A DNA stretch of 64,000 bases from Calycina herbarum (lineage: Eukaryota; Ascomycota; Leotiomycetes; Helotiales; Pezizellaceae), in NCBI GenBank assembly GCA_001414485.1, contig LLEY01000031.1, positions 124,001-188,000 of the forward strand. The letters run 5' to 3'. A program made the translations under genes and the position numbers. Shown one piece after another: positions 1-10,922 of the stretch (its first letter is position 1; each line of letters opens with the position of its first letter). Below the pieces are notes generated by a model. The model was given only the letters and a program-made list of their open reading frames with translations, did no database searches and was not told where the DNA came from.

Positions 1-3000
1 CTAAATACCTATATAGACCTTATATTAGTAATAATTAAAAGGTTATAATTAAAAACAGTTATCTAATAAGTCTTCGAGATCTCGTTCTTAGTCTTAGTCT
101 ATTAGTAAACTAACGCCAAGCCTAGGTAGAACGAGTTATAAGCATAGTATATTTTATAAACAAGGTCTATTATTCCTTTATAAAGGAACTCTTAGTTTAC
201 TTCCTTATTATTAATTATTAAGCTCTTTTAATTCTTATTATTAATAGTCTAATAAATAAGTTACTAACTTAATCCTATATTAGTTATATCTATATATCGG
301 CTTCTCTAGAGTCTAGAGGAAAAGTCGTTATTTAATCGTATTTATACTAAGATACTATAGGCCTTAGCTCTAGTACTTATAGAAGTTTATAACTAAAGAA
401 ATAATCGAAAGAACCGGGTTCGTACTATTAATACTATGAGAGGTATACTTAAATATTATAAGCTGTCTTTAAGAGATACGTCGTTAATATCTAGAGGCCG
501 TCTACGTACTAGAACTGGAATAGAAGGTAAGTAATCTTCTTTTCCCCTCTCTTATAAGCTAACTATAGAGTAAGTTAGTAAAGCTGTAGTACTAGTAACT
601 AACTATAAACATCTTCTCTTAAAATATAACTAATATTCTTTAGATATAAACAGTTCTAATTCTATCTTTCTATTAGATACTAAAGTCTAGTAGACTTAAT
701 CTAGTATACTTAAACAGGGGATCTCTCTCTTACTTTATCTTCTAATTATAGACGCTCGGCGGTATATACTCTATTCTAAGATAATTAGATTTAATAATAA
801 TCTATTCCTAAAAACTATATAGCTCTTTATATTTATAGATGAAGAAATTTAGACACTAGAGTATATAGAAGAGGATAAAGTTACTTTGAAGTAGTATTTT
901 AACTTTTTTAAGATAGACTACTAGTTATAGGATTATAGTCTATATATAGAAAAGATAGATAAGGTTTAATTATATATCTCCTAGTCCTTAGATATATAAC
1001 TGAAAGTAGAGATATATTAGCTTATTTATTTTAATATTTTATTATAAGTAATTATCTATAACTATATATAATAATTAATTAGATAGTTAATTAAGTAGTA
1101 TATTAAACGTAGTTACCTATTAAGAACCGTCTTTCTATCGGCTTACTACTGTATAAATAGGTATACTAAGAGGATTAAGTTAGCCTATCGAACATATAGT
1201 ATATACTACTGTTTTATACTTACTATAACAGGCTAGACAGTTACGTGCTATCGATTACGTAGCTTAGTTAGCGAGACACATCTTATATTTAGACTTAAGC
1301 TCTTTTAAACTCTCCTCTTCTTCTCTACTTAGAATCTTCTAAAATAAAAAAAAGACATTTTTAATAGGATAAGTTAGAAGGTATTATTAAGAAGGGTTTT
1401 ATTAGGTTTATAAACAGATCTAGTATAAGACTCTATAATAGGTGTATTTAGAACTGCTATATAACTTCCGTTTTCTAAATTAGTCGATTAATATTTAAAA
1501 GGCTATATTAGTATAACTTAAATAGAAGAAGTGAATTAACATAGTATATATAATTAAGAAATACTTATTATTTTATAACGTTATATATACTATATTATTA
1601 AAATAATACTATCTTCTTTAATTCCTTATATTATTATAATATATAGCTACTTTATATAAAAGCGATACTAGTTAATAATAGTAGCTATAAAAAAGGCTAG
1701 GATAATAGTAATATTTATTCCGAGTTTGTTATATTCTCTCGCTCTTATAGAATCTTCTATTTAACTACTTTACTATTATAATTATTATATAGCCTTTTAA
1801 TAGCTATCTATATATAGAGGTATCTAGACTAAGTAGCTATTTAATCAAGGTTAATATAAATCGGGTACTTATCTCCTTTTTACTTATACTCTAAGTAAAA
1901 GTAAGTAAAAATGTCTAAACTAAAAAACCCTTAAAGATCTAAAGCCTTCTCTTCTACCTAATATTATAGAAACCTACTAAACGTTAATAAACTAGATTAT
2001 TAGATTTATCTTTAAAATAGAACTACGTTAGTAACAGAGCTGTCTTAGTAGCAGCTCTAGTAAGTAAAGTATACTCCTACTAGCTTGTTTATTAAAGTTG
2101 AAGAGTTTATAAAAGAGTTAGGTCGCCTCTATCAAAAGATCTACTTCTACTGCTAATACTTTAAGATTCTATAACGATTATAAGAAACTATATATAACGT
2201 CTACTAGTAATTCTTCCTTATATACTATCTTAGAACCGACTCTAATTATATAAACGAGATTATTACCTAGCTTTATTATAGATTAGAGAACTCTATAAAG
2301 TGTAAGATTAAAGCAGAAAAGGCCTAGATAGTATTTTAGAGTATTAGGTCTTATAAGTTAGTAGGTAAATAGATCTAATATAGATATATCTTTAGGTATA
2401 ACTTTAAGAGATATAGATAGCTAAGCTTAAAGATAGAAAATTATAGATGTAGAAAATAATAGTTATAAGTACTTTTATATTATATAATCTCTATTACGTG
2501 TAATACTCTTTCTTAATATACTTATTTAATTTTTTTATCTTAATATAGCTTCAGGTGTAATTATAGAAGTATAGAGAGTACGATAGAAACTGTAAGCTTT
2601 TTCCTAGAGCGTTCTATCTTAAATAAGAGTAATTAGTAATCGAAATAGTAGTGTTATTAACTAACTTATTAACTTCTACTATCTTATACTAGTGCGTACT
2701 CTACTAAAACAACGAGCTATAACCTAATTAATTAGAAAACTTTATAAGTATTATATTATATCGATTACTTAAGATAGAGACTTTTAAAAAGTTAATTAAT
2801 ATAATTGTTTAAGTATAAAAATTAAGTGAATCGATTAGGTAGTTAATTTAATACCTAATTTAGAGTAATAAAGTAGCTTATTACAGTTGGTTAGTAATCA
2901 GAGTTAGTGATATCAACTTATAAGGTAGGTTAGCTAGAAATTAAAAAGAAATAGATTTAATTCGATTTTTAATTAATTCTCTAATTAACTTAAAATACTC

Positions 3001-4205
3001 TCTCTTTCTTATAACTATATCTTACTATACTTATAAAGATCTAATTAATATATATACTAAAGCCAACTAGTACTTATTCTATTTATATACGGATTAGCTC
3101 TTCTAAAGCTATTAACCTTCTATTAATTACTAGGTATAGTAATATCTAATATATTAAGTTATCTAAGAAGTAATTAGAGTCTTTATTAATATAAAGTATA
3201 TTATTATATTCTTTCTTAGGTAAGTAGAATATTATATATATAAAGAACTCTATAGTAATATTTATAGATCTCTTATAAGCCTGCTATTATAAAGGTTATA
3301 CTATACGCTAAACGCTTATAGAAATAATATTTCCTTACCGCCTTCTTAAATCTATACTAGTAGGAAATAATTCGTAGCTCTCTAAATATCTCCTCACCGC
3401 CTTCCTGAACTATACTAGTAGGAAATAATTCGTAGCCTTCTAAATATTTCCTTACCGCCTTCCCGAATCTATACTAGTAGGAAATAATTCGTAGCTCTCT
3501 AAATATTTCCTTATCTAAAGTATTTCTCTTTAACTATGTTATCTGTCTATACCTTCTAAGCTTTACTAGCGGAACTCTATATTTCGTTGATTATATTTAA
3601 AGATATTAAGTACCGCTTTTTCTTAGATTATATTAATCTTAGTAAACTACTAACTAAAAGATAGATGTTTATAAATAATAATAATAGTCTTTAAATATAT
3701 ATACTCTGTCGATAAAAGGATTATAATATAAGAACGCTCTAAGATAATCTAGAGGAGGTCTCCTAATTATAAGGTAGTAGCGATAGTTCTACTTAGGTAC
3801 TACGTCGATAGATAAATAACACGGGTTATAAGAACCTGCCTAAGCGTTAAATAATCATCTTACTTTATAACCTCTATAATAAGGTCTTTACGGATTAGGG
3901 TAATTAAGTATAACAGTTAGGCTCTACTAGCTACGCGACCTAGAGAGCCTTCTTTAAGAGCTTCTATAAAAAATATATAGGTATAAGAACTGAGGATATT
4001 ACCTAGATTATAACGTAAATCGAGAAGGTACGAAATACGTAAGATGTTTCAAATACGCTAGACATTTCTATATCCTCTTTATATTAGCTACCTTCTAGTA
4101 AACGACTATTCTAATAGTAGCGAGGATTATATATTTAAGATTCCTAGTACGATTTACTACCTAGGAATTATCTAACTAAGGATCTAGTATTTCTAAAGGT
4201 AGTAT
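1..4205. other. RIP-mutated AT-rich block
   Basis: No intact gene is seen. The sequence is AT-rich, with very few CA and TG dinucleotides while CG persists, as expected from CpA-to-TpA repeat-induced point mutation on both strands. All frames are broken by TAA and TAG, and ATG is almost absent, which is why long open frames do not occur. Stretches around 780-960 still read like decayed coding sequence in one frame, but I cannot assign a family. The block is probably old transposon DNA plus the 5' part of the decayed gene that becomes readable at 4206. Confidence 0.8.
3331..3506. repeat. Three-copy tandem repeat, about 59-bp unit
   Basis: Three adjacent copies begin at 3331, 3390 and 3448 with a unit of 58-59 bp, and the first bases of a fourth copy lie at 3507. 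Each copy contains ACCGCCTTC followed by CTATACTAGTAGGAAATAAT. The differences between copies are mostly C/T, as expected if RIP acted after duplication. No coding role is seen. Confidence 0.85.
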
Positions 4206-5207
4206 AAGTCTTAATAGACTCGTCTAGGATTATTATATTTTATAGAGTTGGAATTTTAACGTAATCTAGTAGTAAGTTTCTATATATACTTTAATAGAAT
4301 ATCCTAATATATAATTGTTTTAGACTTCTATATAAAGATAGACATCTTTTTAGAAAAGGGAGTAAAGGATGTTTTCTCTAGCTCGACCTTAATAACTAAG
4401 TAAGAGTAAAAAGAACATTATTAGAAGATAGGAAAGTTAGCGTAGATATTAATAGACGCTACTCTAAGCCGGTTTTATAAATACCTTACTTACTTAGCTA
4501 AGGTTAGGAAGCTATAGTGAAATTACCCCTAAAATATCGATAGTATAGAAGAACAGTTCGAGTTCCTAGAGATACGAATACCTCTTAAAACACTATATCC
4601 CCTTACTATCTCCTTTCACAGGTTACTAAGCTGTACTAAGTGCTCTATTTACGGATATATCAGGCCTCTAGATCCTATATAATATATTACTCTTACTAAC
4701 CTAGATTATACTTAGTATAAGACTAATAACGTAGTATACTCCCTATATATAGAGAAACCGAAGCGAGTATAAGCTTAGAGGACCTTACTTTCTAACGTTG
4801 TACTATATAACGATGTATATAGCCGGAATATTAAGGAAGAGAAAGTATAAACAGCGATAATAAACTATAATAGAATAAAAGCATTTATAGACTTGCTTCT
4901 CGTAGCAGGTACTATACTTAAAGTCCCAGCGGCTAGGGAGAGCGTGAAAGTGTTGATGAATAACCTAAAGAAGCGAAACAAGAGCTTTCGCGTCGTTTAG
5001 GTTAGCCTAGAAGACCTACTAAACTATATATCGTCTGATTTCAACTTTACTTAGAAGGGAGATTATCAGCTGGTAGCGGAGGCTTATCGAGTAATATATA
5101 GGAAGGGTCTGACGAGGATAGGTGGCATAGAAAAACCGACTTCCTTCTAGCTAGGACTTGGTTATAGTTGTTATATACTTCTGTCACGCGGAAATAGGGT
5201 CACATGA
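4206..5207 (+). pseudogene. Decayed single-frame gene, family not recognised
   Basis: One reading frame (codons starting at 4206) stays coherent for 334 codons up to a TGA at 5205-5207. It is interrupted only by TAA and TAG codons, plus the terminal TGA, and I saw no frameshift. The composition looks like a real globular protein, including RLLSCTKCSIYGYI near 4620-4665 and FIDLLLVAGT near 4885-4915. CAA, CAG and TGG codons turned into stops are the usual RIP outcome. The gene probably starts further upstream where the frame becomes unreadable. The less mutated 3' end suggests RIP fades near 5.1 kb. I do not recognise the family. Confidence 0.55.
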
Positions 5208-5220
5208 CACCCTATTTTCC
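5190..5220. repeat. Imperfect inverted repeat
   Basis: GGAAATAGGGT at 5190-5200 pairs with ACCCTATTTTCC at 5209-5220 apart from one extra T, around an 8-base centre. It lies at the right edge of the RIP block, overlapping the end of the decayed frame. It could form a hairpin in DNA or RNA. No further role can be read. Confidence 0.5.
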
Positions 5221-5333
5221 CTGTATATATAGCAGAGTTTTCACCTCCAAATACAAGGCTCTCTAGAGCGTTTTTAACCCAGTTTTGTGCGTCACAACTT
5301 CCGAGATTTGCACAAACTACAAAGCACAGGAAT

Positions 5334-5483
5334 TGTCGGCATAATAATGAGTGAATAGCACTCCACGTGACCTTCTCGCTTAAGGTCTATTTAAGTAGAC
5401 AGAGCAGCTTACTTTGCTCTGTATGCACGAACGATAATATACTCTTTTTGCATCATGCTATTGGCCACCAAGTCATACCAACA
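5334..5483 (+). mobile_element. Solo LTR (short form) with 5-bp target duplication
   Basis: The 150-bp segment starts TGTCGG and ends CCAACA, as LTRs do. It is flanked by perfect 5-bp direct repeats GGAAT at 5329-5333 and 5484-5488. It shares its ends and inner blocks, such as CACGTG(A/C)CCTTCTCGCTTAA and CTCTTTTTGCATCA, with the longer solo LTR at 40222-40593, so both belong to one family. No internal retrotransposon sequence adjoins it. A RIP'd relative of the flank at about 14617-14621 has a single GGAAT and no insert, so it shows the empty site. Confidence 0.85.
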
Positions 5484-5488
5484 GGAAT

Positions 5489-5625
5489 AATCATTGATTG
5501 AATACTATTCGAAAGGCCTCTAAGCGTAAGATGTTTATTATATCTTAGACCACACTTTGCTTAAAGCGTCTAAGGGTTTCGTCTTTGTTAAGGAGCGTCT
5601 ACATCATACCTAATCGGTGGAGTGA
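5489..5625 (+). pseudogene. Fragment of a phosphotransferase-like gene
   Basis: This stretch aligns base for base with the decayed phosphotransferase-like gene near 14622-14700. In the same frame both encode ILFE(K/R)PLS(I/V)R, and TACTATTCGAAA(A/G)(G/A)CCTCTAAG is shared. After about 20 codons the two diverge and stops appear. This copy is less RIP-mutated than the 14-kb copy. The solo LTR at 5334-5483 is inserted directly in front of it, so only the 3' side of the host repeat can be recognised here. Confidence 0.5.
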
Positions 5626-5950
5626 CGATGCTTCCGCTTCCGATTAGGCGATATCTCCCGGAGAATCAGCATCTGCTTACGATGCTCTACTCCGCGACAA
5701 CAACAGCTTAGAAACTGCCCTGCTCATTTCCAGCCACATCCCAGGCCGATGACTACGCCACTCGCTGTTCAACTTCATCACCAAGTAAAAATCAATCAAT
5801 TTTCCCATCCTAATGCAATTCTGTAGATCGAGCCCTTTTCCTTAGCATTTTAAATGCTTTCCCGTCAATCCTCTGAGACATGGAGGTATCAGGGGAACAT
5901 CTCGCTAAACAACACGGCTTGATTGAATAATTAATTGTCAGATTTGGATA
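5626..5950. other. Short stretch without a recognised gene
   Basis: Base composition is near normal. A 9-bp perfect inverted repeat lies at 5609-5617 (CCTAATCGG) and 5640-5648 (CCGATTAGG). No open frame with a credible product is seen before the copia LTR begins at 5951. Confidence 0.6.
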
Positions 5951-6158
5951 TGTTGATAGGTACGGTGATATCTGTTATATCAAGCCACTTAAGGAGATAT
6001 CGGTATGCCCGTCGGGCATGCCGAGGAAGAGTTTTCCGGTAAATAGATGCGGCAATTGCTATTGCAAAGTTGTATATAAATGTGCCTTCTGCTCTTGTAG
6101 AGCATGGCATGGAATTCAAGTCTTTTACTCTTGTCCTCTGAAGTGCAGCATTGCAACA
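5951..6158 (+). repeat. Copia 5' LTR
   Basis: 208 bp from TGTTGATAGG to TTGCAACA, with terminal TGTTG/CAACA inverted repeats. It differs from the 3' LTR at six sites, all transitions, and here carries the unmutated G or C at each. Apparent small open frames on both strands here are LTR sequence and not genes. Confidence 0.95.
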
Positions 6159-6170
6159 GGTTATGAGCCC
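6159..6170 (+). promoter_or_regulatory. Primer-binding site matching initiator tRNA-Met anticodon stem-loop
   Basis: GGTTATGAGCCC starts at the first base after the LTR. It is complementary to GGGCTCATAACC, the anticodon stem-loop region of eukaryotic initiator tRNA-Met. Many elements pair with the tRNA 3' end instead. Priming from an internal half-tRNA cut is known for Drosophila copia and some fungal copia elements. The match is seen directly; the half-tRNA mechanism is inferred from it. Confidence 0.8.
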
Positions 6171-6232
6171 GGAAGCTCTATCGCTTCGACCAATCACAAC
6201 AAGCCTCAAGCCTGCATATCCTATTAGTCAAC

Positions 6233-9200
6233 ATGTCGTACGACGACAAATCGCCAAAGATCCCAAAGCTTACAGGCGCCCTCAACTATCGAATATGGGC
6301 TGAAGAAGTACGCTCTTTCCTAGAAGCTAGAGGCCTTCTTGACCTTGTTCTTGGTGACGAACCAAAGCCGTCTGGTACCACAAGCACTACAACCCCTGCG
6401 CCACGAATCTCAACGAGAGCAGGAGGTCCTTCCTAGCAAGACAGTACTGAGACTGATACTGGAGTATTGTCACCTCAGGAGGTATAGAGACGCAAGAACG
6501 CTAAGGCGAGGACCTGCATCATAGGCTATTACTCGCTTACGATGAAAAACAAGATTATCGACTTTCAGACCGCACAGGAGCAATAGGAGGCCTTGTATAA
6601 GGACTGCCGCCTATCCAACGATATATCACTTGCTACGTATATAAGTCAGTTCTATAGATACGAGCCGAAGGCTAGAGCCACAATTAACTTAATATCCACC
6701 GACCTACGTAACCTATAGGCCTTTATCTTTGCTACAGATATAGACGAAGCACTTACAGAAAAGTCCAAGATTAGTACACTTCTCCGAGCTGTCCGGAAGC
6801 TAGGAAGTGACTATGACACGCGTATTGAAATCCTTGAAGATAAGCTGTCTACTCTAGACTTTAACTCTACAGTTATAAGTCTAAAAGAGACAGAACAATG
6901 CTTGAAATCCAGAAACCAGGGCCTAGGTGAGACAGCCCTTACGGCTAGTGACCGACCTCGGCAGCATCAGAGAAATACATAGGGTACTAAGAGGCCTGTT
7001 AATAGAGGTCAAAGAGGCTAGAATGGGCAGAAGAGCAAGAAGCGCAAAGGCACTTGCTATTACTATAGAGAAGAAGGGCATTTCAAGACTAAGTGTCCTG
7101 TCTAGATTTAGACAATTAAAGGGAAAGCTTTTGCTAAGCGAGCAAAGAGTATATCTACAGGCTCTTTACCAACGCCAGAATAGCAACCACAGTACCAGCC
7201 AGTATAGGACGAAGAAGTTATACTAGCCACAGATCCGTCAAAAGACGTCCCAACAGACGCCTGCTAGGGAGCACTTATAGGACGTTTTAACAAGAGCTAA
7301 GTAGCCTAGGTAATTGACTCAGGGGCTACACGCTATATAACTTACGCCAGAGACGTATTTACTGAGTTTTTAGAGCTTAAAGTGCCAAGAGTAGTTAAGA
7401 CTGCAAGTGGCGGCTTGATACACAGAACAGGAATTAGGAATGTTAGTATCCAGGTCTTTACAAACAAGCTGCAGACTCAAACGCTTGCTCTTACGGACGT
7501 ACTATACGTGCCTAAGCTAGCTAGTAGCCTGATATCAGTCCCTTAGCTATAGAATAAGAGCATTCTTATACAGACAACTGGCAGTATAAGCAAGCACGCT
7601 ATAACTCTTACAAAAGATGGTTTTGTTATTGCGAATATAAGCAGGATTAGCTCGTAATATATACTAGACTCTGTTGCTATAGAAGCTACTATAGCTGCAA
7701 CTGAAAGAGATCTTAACCTTAACCTTTAGCATAGGAATTTTAGCTATATCGGTGTATAGGGACTCAGGAGGCTACACAGCGTAGTCTCTGACTTAGAAGC
7801 ACTAATATCAATTCTAAGAGGTTATAACTTAGACTTCTATAAGCTATATATTATAGCAAAGCAGCTACGAGTTATAAACCGCTAAGCACTAGAGAAAATA
7901 GATAAACCTCTTAAACGAGTGTTTTCTAACTTCTGAGGTCTATATAGCATTCCTACTATAGCTAGGGAGCGCTACATTTATACTCTTATAAACCAGGTAA
8001 TAAGGAAGTCCTAGGTCTTCCTAACTAAGTAAAGAACAGACTTCAGAGAAGTTGTACTTAAATAGAAGAAGGAAGTAGAGTTATAGACAGAGTATAAGCT
8101 GAAGGTTCTTCAGCTTAATAATACTAAAGAATTTAAGGTATTTAAGAATAAGCTACTAAGCAAGTATAGAGTTAAGATTAAGTAGACTACGCTATATACA
8201 CCAGAGCAAAATAGTGTCTTAGAAAGGCTAAACCGTACACTTATTTCACTTATAAGAGCAATGCTTATTAATACTTAATTACCGTATAAGTTTTAAGGCA
8301 AAGCTATAAAAGCTGTATATTATATCAGGAACCGTACACCTATAGAGCTAGGCGGAACTACACCTAAAGAAGCATTTATAGAGAAGAGGCCAGGGATATA
8401 GCACTTAAAGCTATAGGGCTATGTTGCTTTCCACCGGCTTCCTAACTAGTATAGGTATAAGCTTAAGCTAGTCTCGTAAAGAATATGCCTTATAGGCTAT
8501 ATAGAGACCTCACAGTAGTATAGATTATACGACCTAACGAGCCAGTGTATTATTATGTCGACAAGACCTCGATTTCTTATTAATCGACGTCTAAAATAGA
8601 ATTAGAGTAGCGAAACTCCTACCTACGAGTTTATTAGCGAGTTAGAGAACTTAAGCGAGGACGAACCCGAGGAAGAGAGGCTAGTAGAAGCGCCTAGGTT
8701 GCTTAGAGCACTCGAACTATTAAACAGGCCAGTCAAAGTGCCTAGGCTACCTGAGGGTGCCCGAACTACTACTAGTCGTAGGAGAGAGACTCGCACGTCT
8801 AATAAGCGTGTAGACAGAATAGTAAGTCGTAGAAGAGAGACCTACACGTCTTCTAAACATATAGACAGAATCGCTAGTCGTAGGAGAAAGACCTACACGT
8901 CTAATTAGCGTATAGATAGTAAACCTAGCTATAAGGCTCTGATAGGCTATAGGCTCTATAAACGCAGGCCTTAGAAGTTCTTTAACAAAGATACAGCCTT
9001 AAGTGCTAATACCTATAAGATACTTCTTCCAAAGTCGTATAATAAGGCAGTTAGCGACCCTTAGTACGCTTAGTAATAGAAAGATACTATTACTAATAAA
9101 TTAGTTAAGCTCCAGGTTCTTAGGACCTAGGAGTATACTAAGCTTCTCTCTATAAAGGCTACAGTTAGTACAAAGTAGGTCTTCCTTATAAAGTATACTC

Positions 9201-10566
9201 TAATAGGGTTAATAGACTGCTTTAAGACTAGACTAGTAGCTTAAGGATATAGTTAGAGACTAGGTAATAACTTTCTTAAGACTTTCTCACCTACTATCCG
9301 CTATAAGTCTATAGAGCTTTATTAGCTGTAGAGTGTATAGAAGACCTTGAAATTCACTAAGTTAACGTAGATATAGTATATCTACGAGCAGAGTTATACA
9401 CAGAGGTTTATATATAAGAGGTTCAAGGACTCTTATTACCTTCTAGCGTTATACTTAAGATATAGAAGGCCTTATATAGCCTAAAGCAGTCTAGAAGAGA
9501 GTGGTACATTAAAGCTTATAATAGACTAGCTAAGTTTAGATTAAAGCCCTCTTTCAGCGATCTAAGCGTGTTTATTAATAGAGATAAGAGCTTGATTATT
9601 AGCCTCTATATTAATAATATAATTATACTAGGGCGCTCTTTAGACAAGGTTAACTCGTTTAAAGAGGGGTTCAGAAAACTGTATAAGCTCAAAGACATAA
9701 GAGAGATTAGTACGTTTCTTAGTCTTAAGGTTATACAAGATCGAGCGTCGCAGACGCTAACTATTAGCTAGAAAAGCTACTCGCTTAAGCTAGTTAATAA
9801 GTATTTAGGGGGCAGCGATCAGGTAGATCCTACCCCTACGGGTGGAATATAGACCCTTGGGAAAGCTAAGCAAAATGAACCCCGAGCTAATATTGCCCTA
9901 TACCAAAGAGCTATTAGAAGTCTAATGTATTTACAGAGAGGCACGCGGCTAGATATTACCTTTCCTGTTTGCCGACTTGTGTAGCACTGCTCGGACCCTA
10001 CTATACGGTATTGGAATTGCGTATTACAGATCTTGCGCTACTTGAAAGGTACACCCGGCTATGCTATTCGCTATGGTAACTTAGAACGACTATAGGCCCT
10101 TAAGGGGTATTCTAACTCGGACTATGCTGGCGACCCAGCTAACCGACTGTCGACTTATAGGTACATATTCAAGCTCTGTGGAGGATCTATTGCTTAGACG
10201 TTGAAGAAGCAGCGGTCAATCTCTACATCGACTACTGAGGCAGAGTATATAGCACTTTGCCAGACAAGCAAGCAGGCTGTCTAGTATAGTAGGCTACTGA
10301 GAGATATTAGCTATTCGCAGTACTTGAAGGACGACTTTACGGTCCCACTTCTCTACGATAATCAGTCAGCGATTGCACTTGCTGAGAACCTAGAGAACCA
10401 TGCCCGAAGCAAGCATATTGATGTTCAATTCTACTATGTACGGCAGCTTGTTGCGTATAACAAGATCACAGTCGATTACTGCCCTACAGCACATATGCTT
10501 GCTAACGTACTTACGAAACCTCTACGACTATCAGTATTTAAGACATGTATAAAAGGAATGCTATAG
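6233..10566 (+). pseudogene. Copia gag-pol polyprotein, multiply stopped
   Basis: Gag begins at the ATG at 6233, where the copia-type start (KLTGALNYRIWAEEV) is intact. The zinc knuckle at 7055-7096 reads CYYYREEGHFKTKC, so its second Cys has become Tyr. The protease motif DSGATR is at 7316-7333. The GAG-pre-integrase region is near 7715-7780 and the integrase C-terminal YTPEQN...ERLNRTL region is at about 8196-8250. A three-copy 17-residue repeat precedes reverse transcriptase. The catalytic YVDD site reads YINN at 9607-9618, so both aspartates are lost. RNase H follows from about 10110 (TTEAEYIAL, then LYDNQSAIALAENLENHARSKH without the second half being damaged) to 10566. Many TAG/TAA codons replace Trp or Gln. 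The element cannot make an active polyprotein. Confidence 0.92.
8774..8926 (+). repeat. Three tandem 51-bp repeats inside copia pol
   Basis: Copies begin at 8774, 8825 and 8876 with an exact 51-bp period, encoding a 17-residue basic unit of the type SRRRETRTSNKRVDRIV. They lie in the linker between integrase and reverse transcriptase. Because the period is a multiple of three, expansion or contraction would keep the frame. The third copy contains a TAG. Confidence 0.9.
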
Positions 10567-10692
10567 GAGGGATAAAGGATAAAAGGCTTACGCCTAGGTT
10601 TTTATGCCAGCTGGGCTTTTCCTAGGAGCTATACAAAAACTGCTTTTTACTTATATGGTTTTTACAGAGTAGCTGTTATTAGATATAACCGT

Positions 10693-10699
10693 AAGGGGG
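10693..10699 (+). promoter_or_regulatory. Copia polypurine tract
   Basis: AAGGGGG lies one base before the 3' LTR at 10701, the expected place for the plus-strand DNA primer of an LTR retrotransposon. Confidence 0.8.
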
Positions 10700-10700
10700 C

Positions 10701-10908
10701 TGTTGATAGGTACGGTGATATCTGTTATATCAAGCCACTTAAGGAGATATCAGTATGCCCGTCGGGTATGCCGAGGAAGAGTTTTCCAGTAAATAGATGC
10801 GGCAATTGCTATTGCAAAGTTGTATATAAATGTGCCTTCTGCTCTTATAGAGCATAGCATGGAATTCAAGTCTTTTACTCTTGTCCTCTGAAGTGTAGCA
10901 TTGCAACA
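10701..10908 (+). repeat. Copia 3' LTR
   Basis: 208 bp, same ends as the 5' LTR. At the six variable sites this copy has A or T. In four of the six the implied change is C-to-T in a CpA context on one strand, and in two it is in a CpG context. Confidence 0.95.
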
Positions 10909-10922
10909 GTTCAGATGCGGCT

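Larger units (their letters stand above)
5951..10908 (+). mobile_element. Complete Ty1/copia LTR retrotransposon, RIP-inactivated
   Basis: The 4958-bp element has 208-bp LTRs starting TGTTGATAGG and ending GCAACA, a primer-binding site directly after the 5' LTR, and a purine tract directly before the 3' LTR. The gag-pol order (gag zinc knuckle, protease, integrase, reverse transcriptase, RNase H) is the copia order. The six differences between the LTRs are all C/T or G/A, with the A or T always in the 3' copy. The 5-bp flanks (GGATA and GTTCA) do not match, so no target duplication is visible. A recombinant or later-mutated element would explain this. Confidence 0.95.

Noticed and set aside
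3331..3512. CRISPR-like array
   Set aside because: Units are contiguous without unique spacers, and the context is a eukaryotic RIP'd block.
5931..6227. Overlapping small ORFs on both strands
   Set aside because: They lie in the copia 5' LTR and are repeated in the 3' LTR (10750-11028); not genes.
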